This document shows positions 1 to 12,500 of a stretch of 64,000 bases of DNA, piece after piece. The stretch lies in assembly GCA_030247885.1 (NCBI GenBank), contig JAPDRO010000002.1:1-64000 (forward strand), written 5' to 3'. The translations under genes and the position numbers were made by a program. Numbering within the stretch: position 1 is the first letter of the stretch; each line of letters opens with the position of its first letter. The notes below the pieces were generated by a model. That model saw nothing but the letters and a program-made list of their open reading frames with translations, ran no database searches and had not been told where the DNA came from. Origin of the DNA: Taxawa tesnikishii (nom. ined.). Lineage: Eukaryota; Ascomycota; Dothideomycetes; Dothideales.

Positions 1-78
1 TAACCCTAACCCTAACCCTAACCCTAACCCTAACCCTAACCCTAACCCTAACCCTAACCCTAACCCTAACCCTAACCC
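1..78. repeat. Telomere, (CCCTAA)13
   Basis: Thirteen perfect TAACCC units begin at base 1, so the window starts at a chromosome end with the C-rich strand on top. The repeat is the common fungal and vertebrate type (TTAGGG). It passes directly into an ACTC repeat with no intervening sequence. Confidence 0.99.
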
Positions 79-117
79 ACTCACTCACTCACTCACTCAC
101 TCACCACTCACTCACTC
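79..117. repeat. ACTC short tandem repeat next to telomere
   Basis: About nine to ten ACTC units with one slip follow the last telomere unit. They are G-free on the top strand like the telomere itself. They may derive from degenerate telomeric or subtelomeric repeats; that origin is inferred. Confidence 0.9.
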
Positions 118-1299
118 TTATTCTTACTCATTCTTACTCTCACTCACTCACTCTCTTTTTCAATGTTTTTTTCTTTCTACTTTATTTCTTTCTTTCTATT
201 TTATCTCTCTACTTCTTTTATTCTTCTTATATCTTATTACTCTACTACTTTATTACTTTACTACTCTATTACTCTACTATTCTATTACTCTACTATTTTA
301 TTACTCTATTATTTTATTACTTTACTACTTTACTACTTTATTATTTTATTACTTTATTACTATATTTTTATTACTTTCTTATTCTTTTTTAAATATTACT
401 TTAACTCTACTAATTTATTATTCCATTCTTATATTACTATATCTCTATTACTTTACTCCTTATCTTTTACTATAAATCTCTTATTTTAACTTTTTTTCTT
501 TTATTTCTTTTCTTTCTTTTATTTTATCTCTTCTTATTTTCCTATTTTTTACTTTTATTCTATTTCTATATTATTATATCCCTATTACTTAAACTTTCTT
601 TCTTTATTCCTTCCTTATTATAACTCTTATTTTCTAACTTACTTATTTTATTCCTTCTCTTTTTATTACCTTTTCTTTTTATTATCTTCTCTTTTTCTTT
701 TATATTATCCTCCCTTACTTTACTTTCCTTTTTACTTTTTTTTCTCTTATTCTTAACTAATCTCCTTTTTCTTTTATATTCCACTATTTTACTTTAATTT
801 CTTTTACTTTACTATTAAATCTATTAGTTTTTCTTTTTCTTTCTTTTATCTTTTTTTATCTTAAGAGATATATCTTTTTCTCTTTAAAATATTATACTTG
901 TTATAGAGAGAAATATTACCTTTTTTTTTTGAAAATCCTATATAGAGAAATATTGTTCCTTTCTTTAAAACTTAGCTTTTCTATGATTATCGTCTTCTTC
1001 ATTTATATACTTACTTTTTACCCTTATTTATCTAAACCCTAACTCTTAGTTCTATATTATCCTATATAATCCCTAAGGTTTAAGAAGAACTTTATTATAC
1101 TTTAGGATTCTTTCTTAACTTCTTTATAACTTAGCTTAAGTCTATTTAACTAAGTTACTTTCCTTATCTATTAGACTTCTTCTTAACTACTCTAACTAAC
1201 TTATTATTAGGCGTTTACTTTTTGTTAGGACTCTTTCTTGCTTGTCGGAGCTAGTAAGGACCTAACGTATTTACCTCTTAAGCTATTATCTATTTTTTT
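118..1299. repeat. G-poor, low-complexity subtelomere
   Basis: The top strand is built almost only of T, C and A up to about position 860, with runs of TACTCTATTA-like and TTTCTTTC-like motifs. From about 860 to 1,290 it becomes mixed AT-rich sequence with few CA dinucleotides. Open frames here (163-489 plus, 566-784 minus) translate to near-homopolymeric F/Y/L or K/R strings and are not genes. No other feature was recognised. Confidence 0.85.
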
Positions 1300-1395
1300 C
1301 CTTCGCTACTTCTTCTGTTTTTTCCTTCACTACTTCTTCTGTTTTTTCCTTCACTACTTCTTCTGTTTTTTCCTTCACTACTTCTTCTGTTTTTT
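1300..1395. repeat. 24-bp minisatellite, four units
   Basis: Four tandem copies of a 24-bp unit (CCTTCACTACTTCTTCTG followed by six T) run from 1,300 to 1,395. The first copy differs by one base (CGCTAC for CACTAC). The array lies just downstream of the stop codon of the telomere-linked helicase (1,437, minus strand), so it would fall in its 3' untranslated region. Confidence 0.9.
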
Positions 1396-1436
1396 CTTAT
1401 AGGTCGTTGCTATTAGTTGTCTCTGACCTCGCTATC

Positions 1437-4400
1437 TTAGAACGACAATAAAGCCTTTGCCGCTACTCTGACTCCCTGTACCGCCATTCCGCCTCCAAAT
1501 CTTGTCTCCTCTCCCAACCAGTCAAAGAAATCCTCCACCCCGGCGAATCTGCGCCGGAAGTGGTCCTCTAGCCATCTGGCTCCTCCGGCGCTCACGAATA
1601 TCCCGTAACAGAGCGGCAGGACCACGTCTCCGTGCTCACACGCTTCTTCCTTACTGGTCTTGCTGAGCTCAGCCCTTTGGCAGATGGACTGAGGGTTTAG
1701 GCACCAGAAGCAGCTCGTGTACGGACGCAACCACTTTCGTCCGCGTGTCTCGTGCCGCTGCCGTACTCGACTGCGCTCGTGAAACACCTCATGCCGCCGG
1801 GCACACTTGGAGAACTCGTGCTTCCATTCCTCGTCCATCGCACGGCAGAGCAAGCATGTCCCGCGCACGCTGGCCAGGTCCAGACGGTAGTTGACAAGTT
1901 CGGAGTGAGCCTGCAGCCGCTCTTGCTGGATGAGATCGAGTCCGGTGTGGGCGGTCTGCCGTCTTGTCGCGTCCGAGGCTGCGATTGGATCCTCGTGAGC
2001 CGCTTTGCAGACGTCGCAAGCCACGTCTTCCGGCATGCACCACCTTCGGTGCTGAGCGAGATCGAGGTGTTCGCTCAGCGAAGTTCGGAAACATTGCTCG
2101 CCTCGTAAGTACTTGTGCACGGCCTGCTTGTCCCGTCGCTTGCGAAGTGACACGTCGTCCCTGCAGCTGCCCGTCTGCTCCGAACCGACGTCGACGTCGT
2201 CTTCGAGCTGTGCCTGCCACGTCGCCGGCAGGAGAACCATCGAGTACGCCTCCATCCCGTCGCGGCCGGCCCGACCCGACTCCTGCGCGAAGGTGACCAA
2301 CGAGTCCGGCTCCCCTACGTTCATGACCAGACGTACATGAGCGTGGTCGAAGCCTTCGGCAAGAGCGGTCGTGGCAACGAGATACGGGCGGTCGGAGGTA
2401 TGGATCCAGCGATCAACGATGAGCTTCTTCTGTTCCGGCGTTCCGCTCTTTGCGGTGTATGCAGCACAACCAAGCAGTTGGCACAGGCTGTCCGCGTCCT
2501 CACACGTTCGGACGTATAGGACGATCTTGTCACGGGAATGATCGAACAGGTCGGAGTCGCGCCACGCGTCTTGCGCTTCGACCGCACTCTGCTCCAGAAG
2601 GCTGCCTTTGCGAGGGTCTGCCCTGCGGACCATGTAGAATATGTTGGGTCGGTTGCTCGATGCTCTGATGGTTGTCGGACGGTAGAGGTAGTTGCGCTCC
2701 TCAAACTCCTCTTTCATGGACGGAGGCAGTGTGGCTGTCAGGTAGACAAACTGCGTCCTGAGATTGCGGACCGCAGTAAGGTCGACGATGCTCGATCGGT
2801 AGTCAACGGCAGTCACCGTCAGGTGGCATTCGTCGATCACGATTCGATCGAGTTTCTGCTGGACGATCAGGCTTCGTGCGTATTTCGTGAAGTGTGTTGT
2901 GGCCGCAGCCTCAACGCTGACGATTATCAGCGATGCTTCTCGACTTTCTCCCGGCAACCATTCGAGGTGAGCGATGTTCAGTTCCCGTATCCGCCGAAGC
3001 AGGTCTGCCCGAAGGGATACGAGCGGCACGATGAGGATGGTGATCCCGGCATCAGGCAGCGTACACGGCAACATGAAGGACAGGCTCTTTCCGGCTCCGG
3101 TTGGCAAGATGGCCACCACCTGCTCCGTCCACGACATGATCGTGGTGAGGGTCTGTTCCTGCTCCCTCGATTTCCACATCATTCTCTGGTTGCCGTAGAG
3201 CTTTCTGAGCCCTTCCAGCAGAGCCTCTGCCGACCACGGTTTGCGGGGCCGATAGACACCCTTGGCAAGTCGTTCCTTCAGTCGACACTCTTCTCCGTCC
3301 CTCTTTCGCTTCTTGCCTTTTAGCATCGTCTCCACTCCCCAGAAGTCCTGCCACAACGTTGACGCGCGAAGTCCCATTCGGATCAGCCCGTCCCACACGT
3401 TGCCGAAGGTCGCTCCCGTCTGATTGGCATACGCCCTGTTGACCGTGCGTGTCTTGTGGTTGCGCTGTCTCGTCATCGCTCGGATATCCTCCTCCATCTC
3501 CTCGGCGTCCTCGTCGTCTTCGTTGACTTCGAAGCAGCCTATGTTGCTCGCAAACTTGGTCTTGACGATGGCCACGCTCATCTGGCGCCAGTTGGAAACG
3601 TGAAGCCGGGGTGTGCACGCCCGAGCACTGGCTTCCTCCAGACAACGACTCAACCGTCCTTCGCCCCACACCTTTCCGTCTTTCTCCCACAAGAACGAGG
3701 AGAGCAGTGCCTTTGGTGATTGCTGCCGCAGAAAGACCTGTCGTAGCGGCACGACATAGACGAGGTAATCCAGCAACAGGTCGCCCACCGGATTGGCGAG
3801 AAACCGGATGTTTTCCTTGTACCTGCCCGTCTGCTGCTGACCTTTGTGGTATTTGACATGTATCATGACACGATCGTGGCGGAGTGTGATGGATCGTCGT
3901 CGTTGCGTGTTCCGCCAGGTCATGGAGAAGAACTCGCTTTCGCGGATGGGCTGACCGCCACTGATGTGAACGAGGACACACAAGCGTTTCAAGAACTCCT
4001 GCACAGTTGCCTCGTAGCCGGCTAGCGCACTGTCCCTCCAAACGAAGCCGCTCGCTGATCGACGGTCTTGCTGAAGGAAAAGGCGGCACAGTTGCTCGGA
4101 ACGCTCAACGGCGGCCAACAGAGCTTTGTCCGTCCCCTCAGCAGGAGAGCGTTGTCACGATGCTGGATCAAGCTCCAGCCGACGGTATCGACGTTGCCGC
4201 TATCTCTAAGCGCCCAAGACTGCATGCGGCGTAGGTCCTTCTGACCCAGCAGCAAGTCGTCGTACAGTAGCCGTTCGCACTCACGGTATTCGGAGAGCAG
4301 TAGCGTGGGGATCTGGTCCATACGCAGCTCTGTATCTTCGTATGTCAGGACCTGTTCGCTTTCGTCCCAACAGGCCTCATGATCACCCACGCTGTCCTTC

Positions 4401-5870
4401 GAGATGCGAAACAGCAACAGGCGCCAGCGGAGTATCTCCCCATCGGCGTCTCGGCCGTCTGCTGCAGATAACTCTCACAGCATTCCTTGACGAGCGCGAG
4501 CGTTTCTCCCCACCCTGCCGCTCTTTGCGAGCACAGTCATAGAAGATCAGCAGCTGCGCGACCCATATCATCGCAGACAGACTGCTGTTGAAGTTGCCGG
4601 GTTCCATCCAGCCTTGCGTAGACGGCTTGATGCTTAGCATCGCGCAGAAGCTCACTATTGGCGAGCGGTACCGTCGGGCTCCGGTAGTGTGACGGATAAC
4701 GAGCATCCATAACTCAACCAGCCCATCTCTCAGTTGGCCCTTGATCCCTTCACCCGTGCCCGTCGCTCCCCGTTCTGCTAACCGACGGAGGTTATGCCAC
4801 ACCACCCTTTGCTTGTCCGTCGGTTCGATCACGTCCTCTGGCCGGATCGTCTCCTCCGAGTCAGCACTGAAGTGGTACTCGTCACAGATCGCCACTCGCT
4901 CCAGGTACGACAGGAACTGTGACGCCAGCTTGAAGTAGACCTTGAGCGTGCCGGGCTCCTTGTAAGGATCGAACGGCCGAACCTTCCCAATCGACTCGAC
5001 CTGCGACGACTGGAACCGACTGAGAACGACGCGACATGGCCAAGTGAGCATACAGTCGGGTCCGTCGAAACACCAGCCGTGCGCCTCCCTGAGCACGTCC
5101 TCCATCGCATCGACGATCGTCCGCAGAGGACATCCTTCGTCTCGCGAGGGCACGGCGATCGCTGCTCGGATCTCGTCTTTCTTCAAGCCGCAGACATGGT
5201 CGACGATGCCGGTCTCTCTGAGCCATGGTACCACGGTAGAACGATGCTCGTCGAATCCGCGGACACGGTTGGCCGCAGATGCGGCGTCGCGCTCTGCCTG
5301 AAGGATGTCTTCTTCTTGCGTCCGGAAGAAGTCACGCTGGTGACCGGCTCGCCTCCGACCGCAAATCTCCAGGTCCGCTACTTGGACCTCGAAGTACCTC
5401 TGCCAGCTTCCGACCTTGAAGAAACGCTGACAGGCGCGGTCGCAAGACCACAGCTTGTTGTGGGTATGGACCTGCTTCAAACGAGCATCGCCGCCTCGCT
5501 TCTGTCCGTTGACCCAGCCGTGTTGCCGCTCACAATGATCTTGCATGCCACGCGGAGTGCGGCATATATAGGGACAAAGCCTGCCTTCGCCATCTTTCCC
5601 GCCACACTTCAAGCCGTCGAAGTACACCGGAAGTCCCGTTACGGGAGGCTCTGTTGCTGCTGGATAGATGACATCTGCCTCGACTTGCGCAAGTTCGGTA
5701 AAAGACCCGACTTTGGCAATAATGTCCCGCCGTTGTTGTAAGCTGAGACGCTTGTGATGCACACGAAGATGTTTGGCGAGCTGCGAAGGTACGACTGCAT
5801 ACTGACAATGGATGCAAACAAGGATGCGGTGCTGGGCGACTACTTGGAAGAGACGATGAAAATCATCCAT
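1437..5870 (-). CDS. Telomere-linked RecQ-like helicase (TLH), one gene over three frames
   Basis: Subtelomeric RecQ-type (superfamily II) DNA helicase read toward the telomere. The N-terminal part (start 5,870) carries two C2H2-like fingers (CIHC...HLRVHH; CPYIC...HCERQH), as in fungal OrsD/DUF3505-type proteins. The helicase core lies in the last 893 codons (4,118 to 1,437): Walker A LPTGAGKS (residues 339-346), DECH box (429-432), TAT (461-463), motif VI QESGRAGRDG (612-621), then a Cys-rich tail. The reading passes through three frames with three offsets, each beside a CCCC run on the top strand (4,134-4,137; 4,438-4,441; 4,508-4,511). Each is resolved by one extra base, which would give about 1,478 residues. 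This fits under-called homopolymers better than decay. The GC content is normal and the gene is not RIP-mutated, unlike the block beside it. Confidence 0.85.
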
Positions 5871-6211
5871 CTGAGTCTTGGCTTGCCTTCACGGCTGCCA
5901 TACTTGCGAGGCCAGACATAGCTATATTACCTTTCTAAGGATTTAAAGGATCCATGTGATGCTCAGGATCAATTGTTTAGAGCGTACTGATCACGTCGCA
6001 TAGACACAGGGCTGGTCTTTGTTTGGAGAGGCCGCCCTGCGAAAATGCGGGGAGTGGCCTATGCACAAGGCGCCTCATCTTTTTCCTTTTAAGACCGCCG
6101 CCCTTGATGTTCCATGTATATGGCATATATATGAGTGGTGTTTGGCATGCAGAGAGAATAACCTTATGACAGTATAGTGTGTGGGTTTCGAGAAGGTTGG
6201 GGCTCGGGAAG

Positions 6212-6314
6212 GCAAACGAATCGTGGTCAACAGGTGCAAACGAATCGTGGTCGTTCCTCTAACCCTTAGGGTTATAGCCCACGCAAAAGCAAACGAATCG
6301 TGGCCATTCGTTTG
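6212..6314. repeat. GCAAACGAATCGTGG repeats, three direct and one inverted
   Basis: Direct copies of GCAAACGAATCGTGG start at 6,212, 6,236 and 6,289. A shorter inverted copy (ATTCGTTTG) follows at 6,306-6,314. They sit at the boundary between the helicase region and the RIP-mutated block, and bracket the telomere-like inverted motif at 6,260-6,274. Confidence 0.85.
6260..6274. repeat. Telomere-like inverted motif TAACCC-TTA-GGGTTA
   Basis: A 15-bp head-to-head arrangement of one CCCTAA-strand unit and one TTAGGG-strand unit, TAACCCTTAGGGTTA. One unit each way can occur by chance, but it lies between copies of the junction repeat and within 60 bp of the transposon breakpoint. It may mark an old end-joining or healing event (inference). 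Confidence 0.5.
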
Positions 6315-6329
6315 ACTTCTACGAGTAGC

Positions 6330-6523
6330 TAAAATCTAATAAATACGTAATACTTACTACTTTATTTTTAGCTACCTTTATTAAAAGCTTTAAGAATATA
6401 AGAATAATAGCTATCTTACTTATACTTATAAAGTATTTAATAAAGACATATTTAAATCCTTATAGTAGCTTCTTTAGAAACTATTTAACTATATAGAATT
6501 AGTATAATAAAAGCTTAGTACTA
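6330..6523 (-). mobile_element. E1: left remnant beyond the E2 insertion
   Basis: About 194 bp matching, in reverse complement, the stretch of E2 immediately after 14,408 (for example AAGCTTAGTACTA at 6,511-6,523 against TAGTACTAAGCTT at 14,408-14,420). It continues E1 on the far side of E2. It is cut off near 6,330 at the junction with the telomere-side DNA, so about 6.3 kb of E1 including its other terminus is absent. Confidence 0.7.
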
Positions 6524-9500
6524 TATTACGAAATCCCGGATTATAGTATTAATAGTAATACTACTAATACTACTCGTACTAATAATACTACTTATACTAG
6601 ACGTTATAGTACTTACTACGTATACTAGTATATATAGTAATTACTATATATACTAATAATTCTAGTATATACTAGTATATTTAGCTTATCTTACTAGGTA
6701 AATTATTAGGTAAATTACGCTTTAACTTAGTACTACGTATATCTTCGTAAGCTTCGAGTAATAACCTTATTTAAAGCGATTTAATAATACGTACTAACTC
6801 GTCTATATAAACCGATTCGTCTATTTATATCGAGTTAGTTATATATATCGACTCGTCGATATTTATTAAGTTAGTAATACGCTACTATTAAGTTACTTAA
6901 ACTAACTAAGTTATATGTTTTAACTTATTAGTATATACTAGCTTATTAGCTTACTTTAACTTACTAATATACGTTAGCCTTCCTTAACGTAAAATATATA
7001 GTATATATAGATTCTAGTAATATATAACGTTAGTATAAAAGCGTAGCCTAGTATATTTATTTTATAGTATTTACTTATTTATTAACTTTATCCTTACCTT
7101 TACCTTAGCCCTCTTCTTCTTAAGCTAGGAATCTAGTAACTACTTTTAAATTGCTTTAAAACCATCCTTATTAAACGGGCGATTATCCTTACCTTATAGT
7201 ATAAGTATAAGTTTATTAGCCTTAGCGTAAATATTATATAACTATAAGTACTAGCCTCGTAGTAGTTCTAGTATATTTAACGTCCTTTTTTAACTTTTAC
7301 TTATAAAGCGCCTTTATAAGTAAAGGTTACTACCTTTAGCGTATACTCCGACTACCCTCTAGTTTACTATTATCCTTAAGTATTTATAATTAGTTATATA
7401 ACGAATAATAATAAGGAAAATAGCGAACTACTTAATAATTACTATACTATATTTCCTACTACGTTAAACTATTATTTAGAGGAACGCTTTACTCTAAGTA
7501 GGCTCCGAAACTTTTACTCTTATAATAGCTTTAATTACGTTACTATGTCCCGACTCGTTAAGTTATTATTCGACTTTATATTATTTAACTTATAGAATAT
7601 AACGTAGTTTATAGTAACTCTATAGTTAGATTTTAATAGAAAAGACGACTATCTCTTATAAAGACTAGTTTTATTTAAATCTTCGTTACTATTAATTTCC
7701 TTACTATTTAAGCTTTCCTTAAAAGTTAGTTTAGTAAGTATATTTACTTATTTCTATATATTCGTTACGTTAATAAATTTATTTATATATAAGTCCTTCT
7801 TAAGGGTCGCTAGTATAGCTTTAGTAAGGCGGCTTTAAATTAGCTCCTAACGTTTTAAATATTAAGTTAACTAGGTCTTTTACTTTTCTTCGAATAGTTT
7901 TACTACTTCGTTTAAGTTAAAGTTTAAATATATTAGCTTACTAGTCTTATCGGATTTATACGTTCTAGTAGCCTAGCTATTAAGAAATAACTATAAAGTA
8001 GTATAGACTAATACTATAAGGAAGGGTAATAGTAGTTAAAATAACTTAGTTATTAATAAATAAATACTAACTTAACTTACTTTAAAGTATATAAACTAGA
8101 TACTTTCTATTATTAAATAGCTAGTATATCTCTTAGCTTACGTTTAAATTAGCTTTTAGTATCTAGTAAAGAATAATGTTAGTATACTTTTCTTATCCTT
8201 ATACTTAAATAAGGTATTCGGTATATACTTATAAGTTTATTTCTTCTTAAATATAACGCTATAATATTATAAGTAAACTAGCCTTTTAAGTATAACCTTA
8301 ATTAAAGTAGTAGTAGTACTTCTACTCTTATAAATAACTTCGCGAAGCTAGTATACGCTTAGTATTATACTTATTTTGTTAGTCTTTTAATATCTTACCT
8401 TAAATCTTATACCTTTATATATAGTTACTAAAATACTCTATAGAGAGTTAGTCTTTAGCTTTTTATCTTAGACTCCTACCTACTTACCCTCGGCTATCTC
8501 GAGAAGTATAACTTTTGCTTATAAGGTAAGAAATATTAACTATTTATAGTATTTATTATACGTATAAGTAATAAGTTATATATATACTTTCGAGTATATC
8601 TTACGCTAGTTTAATAGTATTACTTATTCTTTCTCTATATTTACGCTATAGTATCTTAGTTAGTCTAGTATATTACTATCTTACGAGCTACTTACTCGGC
8701 TACTAGATTATAAAGAACTAATATTAATTACGTCGACGCTAGCGCTTATTATACTTACGTTTTATTTTCTTTTTTAACTAGAAGGTATTTCCTTAGAAAA
8801 CGTAAGTAATAGCGCTACTACTAATAGTATACTTACTTACTTCCTTTTATACTACTTTAAAAAGACTAGGAATATACGACTAGCCTCCGCTTTTATTAGT
8901 ACTATTAGGCGTAATATTAGTATATATTCGTTAAATACGTAGTTACTTATTATATATCTTAAACTCTCCTAGTATTATACTACTAAGATATCGTACTTAT
9001 ATACTAGTAAGATAGTAGTATATAGACGTAAAGTACTACTTACTCTCTTAGTATTAGTTTAAAGTAATAGTAATAAATATAATATAGACTTTTATCGAAC
9101 TAGGCGCATACGGATTTAAGTTAAGTCTAGTAGTTTTAGCGTACTAACTAACGTAAGGGAACGTTATCTTTCGCAAGGAATTATTAGCTAACGTAATATT
9201 ATATAAAGTCTAGTTTATAAGATATAGTTAAGTTAACTAGCGTTTATTTAAAGTAAGCCTAGTAGTTAACTTACTATATTATTATTCGATATATAAAGTA
9301 GTTCTTCCTACTAGTAAAAAGCTAAGTATAAATGTCGGGGCCTAAGTCTTTAGTAATATTTAATAATCCTAGCCCTCTAGGTACTAGGGTATTTAATACT
9401 ACTAATTATATTAACGTTAATATAAGCTAAGCTTCGAGATACTATATAGTAAGTAGTATTACTTAACGGAAGAGACCTAATAGACTTATATCTAATTAGT

Positions 9501-12500
9501 TAGTTATTTACTTAGTTAACTCGGAAATTAATAGGGACTCTACTCTTATTTAACTTAAAACGTAAATTATAGAGATTACTAACTTAGGACGTAAGTCGCT
9601 TATATCGTTAAATTACTACGAATAATTCGGTAATCTCTTACGAGTTTACGTATTTATAGTAGGTAGTAACGTACTAAAGGACTTAAGTCTCTTACCTTTA
9701 ATTCTTTACTTATATACTTTATTATATCCTTTAAGCCTTAACGGCGCTTTTAGTTAAAATAATATACTTTTATATAAACTATTTATATAGATACTTTCTT
9801 CTTTATATAATACTTCCTTATCTATACGCTTTACTTAATTACTCGATATAACTTAATAGAGACGAGTAGTAGTTTAATAATATACTTACGTAGCGACTTT
9901 ATATAGTTACAAATCTTATTATTATTTAATTTATTAGAATTAATCTTCTTATTAGTTCTAGTATTCGGTTTATTTAGATAGTCTTATACGCGTCTCTTAA
10001 ATCGTACTTCTTATAGCTCGGCGAGCTCCTTTATATAGGCTTCTTTAATATTATTTCTATTAATAGTTTATAGCTTCTTTACGGCCGTTTCTAGTTAAAA
10101 TACGCGACGGCTTACTTAGTATTACTACTCGAAAATAAGCGAGAGGAAGGTATTAATAAGTTAATAACTTTTATAAACTAGCTAAATATATAGGCTATTT
10201 ATAGCTTTAAATATTTTAACGTAGTTAGTACTAGTAATATAATAAAGAAAGTTAAAAGTTACCTTAAGAGCGTCTTATATACTAAGACTACCTTCTATTA
10301 CTACTTATTATCTATTAAAGGGTAGTCTCTAATTTAGTTATTATCTTATCTAAGGAAATTAGCCTTACGTTAGAAATTATAGTCGGATTCTAGTATTAAT
10401 ATAAATATATCCTAGTCTAAATCTTCTATTATAATTACGCTCGAAGAAGTACTATATAGTTAATTACGCGCTAGTTTATAAGGTCGATAAAGCGCTTTAA
10501 AAGTACTATCCCTTTATATAACTAATATTATTCCTTACTACGTCTTATATTTTATAGTTACTATAAAAGTTTAGGGAGTACTAGCGAATAGATAAGTATC
10601 GTCTAGTAAGTAGTATTTTAGCTACGTATCTTTCTCTTCGTTTATATACTTTATATTCTTACTCTTAGGGAGTCCTTTACGCTATTATTAGAAGTTTATA
10701 CTTATATAGTATACTAGGTCCCGAAAGAATACTTAACTCTTCTTTATCTATATAATTTTAACTATATCTAGGAAGCGACTTTAAGTTTACTTAGACGTAA
10801 AGATATACGTAAATATCTCCTTATATATAGCGTTCTTTTTAGAAATTAAGTAAAATATTTACTTAAGTAAGCCTCTTTATATAATCTCGTATTCTACGCG
10901 TATATAGAATTCTTTATAGCTATTATTATTTAGACTAAGACCCTCTCGAAGACTACTATATCTAAGTTAATCATCTAGTAACTAAGTAAATATAAGTTTA
11001 GTAATTTATATTATTATTATCGTCTAAGTCGTCTTACTTAGAGTAGCTAGTCTATTTAAGTTAGTATTATATTAACTAATAGTAAAAGATCGTAGTTATA
11101 TCTTATTAAAAAACGAAGTAAACATTAGTATAATATAGTTAAATCTATTAATTATATAGCCTCGTTATACTAATATATTATATAAGGTATAGTAGCTTAA
11201 TATAAAGAGTTACTATTATATATACTATTATATTTAGCTTAGATCTTAATATTCTAGGTTATTATCGTACGTATATATCTTTATACTTATTACCTCGAGT
11301 TAATAGGACTACGCTTACGTCGTATATAAGTTAACCGAAGTTACTTATATATATACCCTTAAAAAGTAACGTTAACTTATCGTACTTTTCCTTATTATCG
11401 AAAAGAATACTCTATAAATATAATAACCTCGTTTAATATTAACTTTAATAATAGTAATATTTAAGTATATAGTTCGTATAATTACTTTCTTTTACTTATA
11501 TATAATATTTCTATCGCTAGATATACTAAACTATAGTAGATTCGAACGGCTAGCTATTTATATTAACTATAACTTATATACTTACTTTCGTTATCGTTAT
11601 ATACGAGCTTATAATACTAATAATCCTCGCTAGGCTAGGCCTACCTCTAGGATTAATAGCCGAGGTATAGGGACTTCTTATTAGCCGGGGACGTTCTCTT
11701 CGTTAAGGCGACTATAATAGCGCGTTAATAGTCTAGTTTAGACGGCTATATAGCGAGATATTATCTTTAGTTTAAGGAAGTATCTTTATATAAGTATATA
11801 CGCCTAATATACTAATTAAAACGTTTATTACTATTTCCCTATTTTTTATTATAAAGCCTATATATTAGCTAATAGCGTAATTATAGTAGTATATTATTTA
11901 TATTAGTTTCTTTATACTTACTACGTTATATATTAAGTTATATAGTTTAGCGCGTTTTTAGTATAGTAGATAGTATATATTTAGTAAATTAAGTCGACGA
12001 GTTAGTACTACTACGTATAAATTGCCTTTCAAATCGCCTTTATCCCTTATATTTATATACTACTACGTATAGACTCGCCTTATATAATACGAGTATATAG
12101 AGTAAATAGAAAAGTAATTTATAAGTAATAAGTCGAATAGTAATTCGTTTTTATTACTAGCCTTTTAACTTACTAGTAAACTAAGTTTACTTTATATTTA
12201 TATATAGGTACTTTATTAGTTCGATTATACTTATTATTTATCTTATTTATAAATATATATATATATATATACTAATAATCTTTCTTACGTTTACTACCTC
12301 TTTTATTTACTACTATATAGAGCTTTCCTTCTTTATTACGTTCTTCTCCTAATTATAAATTACTATATCTAGTTATATTAGTTACGTATAATACTAGTAA
12401 TATAGTAACTCGTTACTCTACGTATTAACTATACGTTTCTTAGCGATTTACTAACTATCTTGCCTTATACTTTATTTAAACTTCCTTTAACTATTACTTA

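Larger units (their letters stand above)
5871..6329. other. Helicase upstream region and subtelomere junction
   Basis: Upstream of the helicase start the sequence is moderately AT-rich with TATATA-like stretches near 6,118-6,132 that could serve its promoter. No gene is visible. From 6,212 it holds the short repeats and telomere-like inverted motif listed separately, then changes abruptly near 6,316-6,335 into RIP-mutated transposon sequence. Confidence 0.6.

Noticed and set aside
163-489. Open frame of 108 codons rich in Phe, Tyr and Leu
   Set aside because: It is a by-product of T-rich low-complexity subtelomeric sequence with no domain; the same applies to the Lys/Arg-rich frame at 566-784 on the minus strand.
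2538-3323. Plus-strand frame of 261 codons inside the helicase
   Set aside because: It is antisense to the RecQ core, whose minus-strand frame has all helicase motifs; long antisense frames are common in GC-rich genes.
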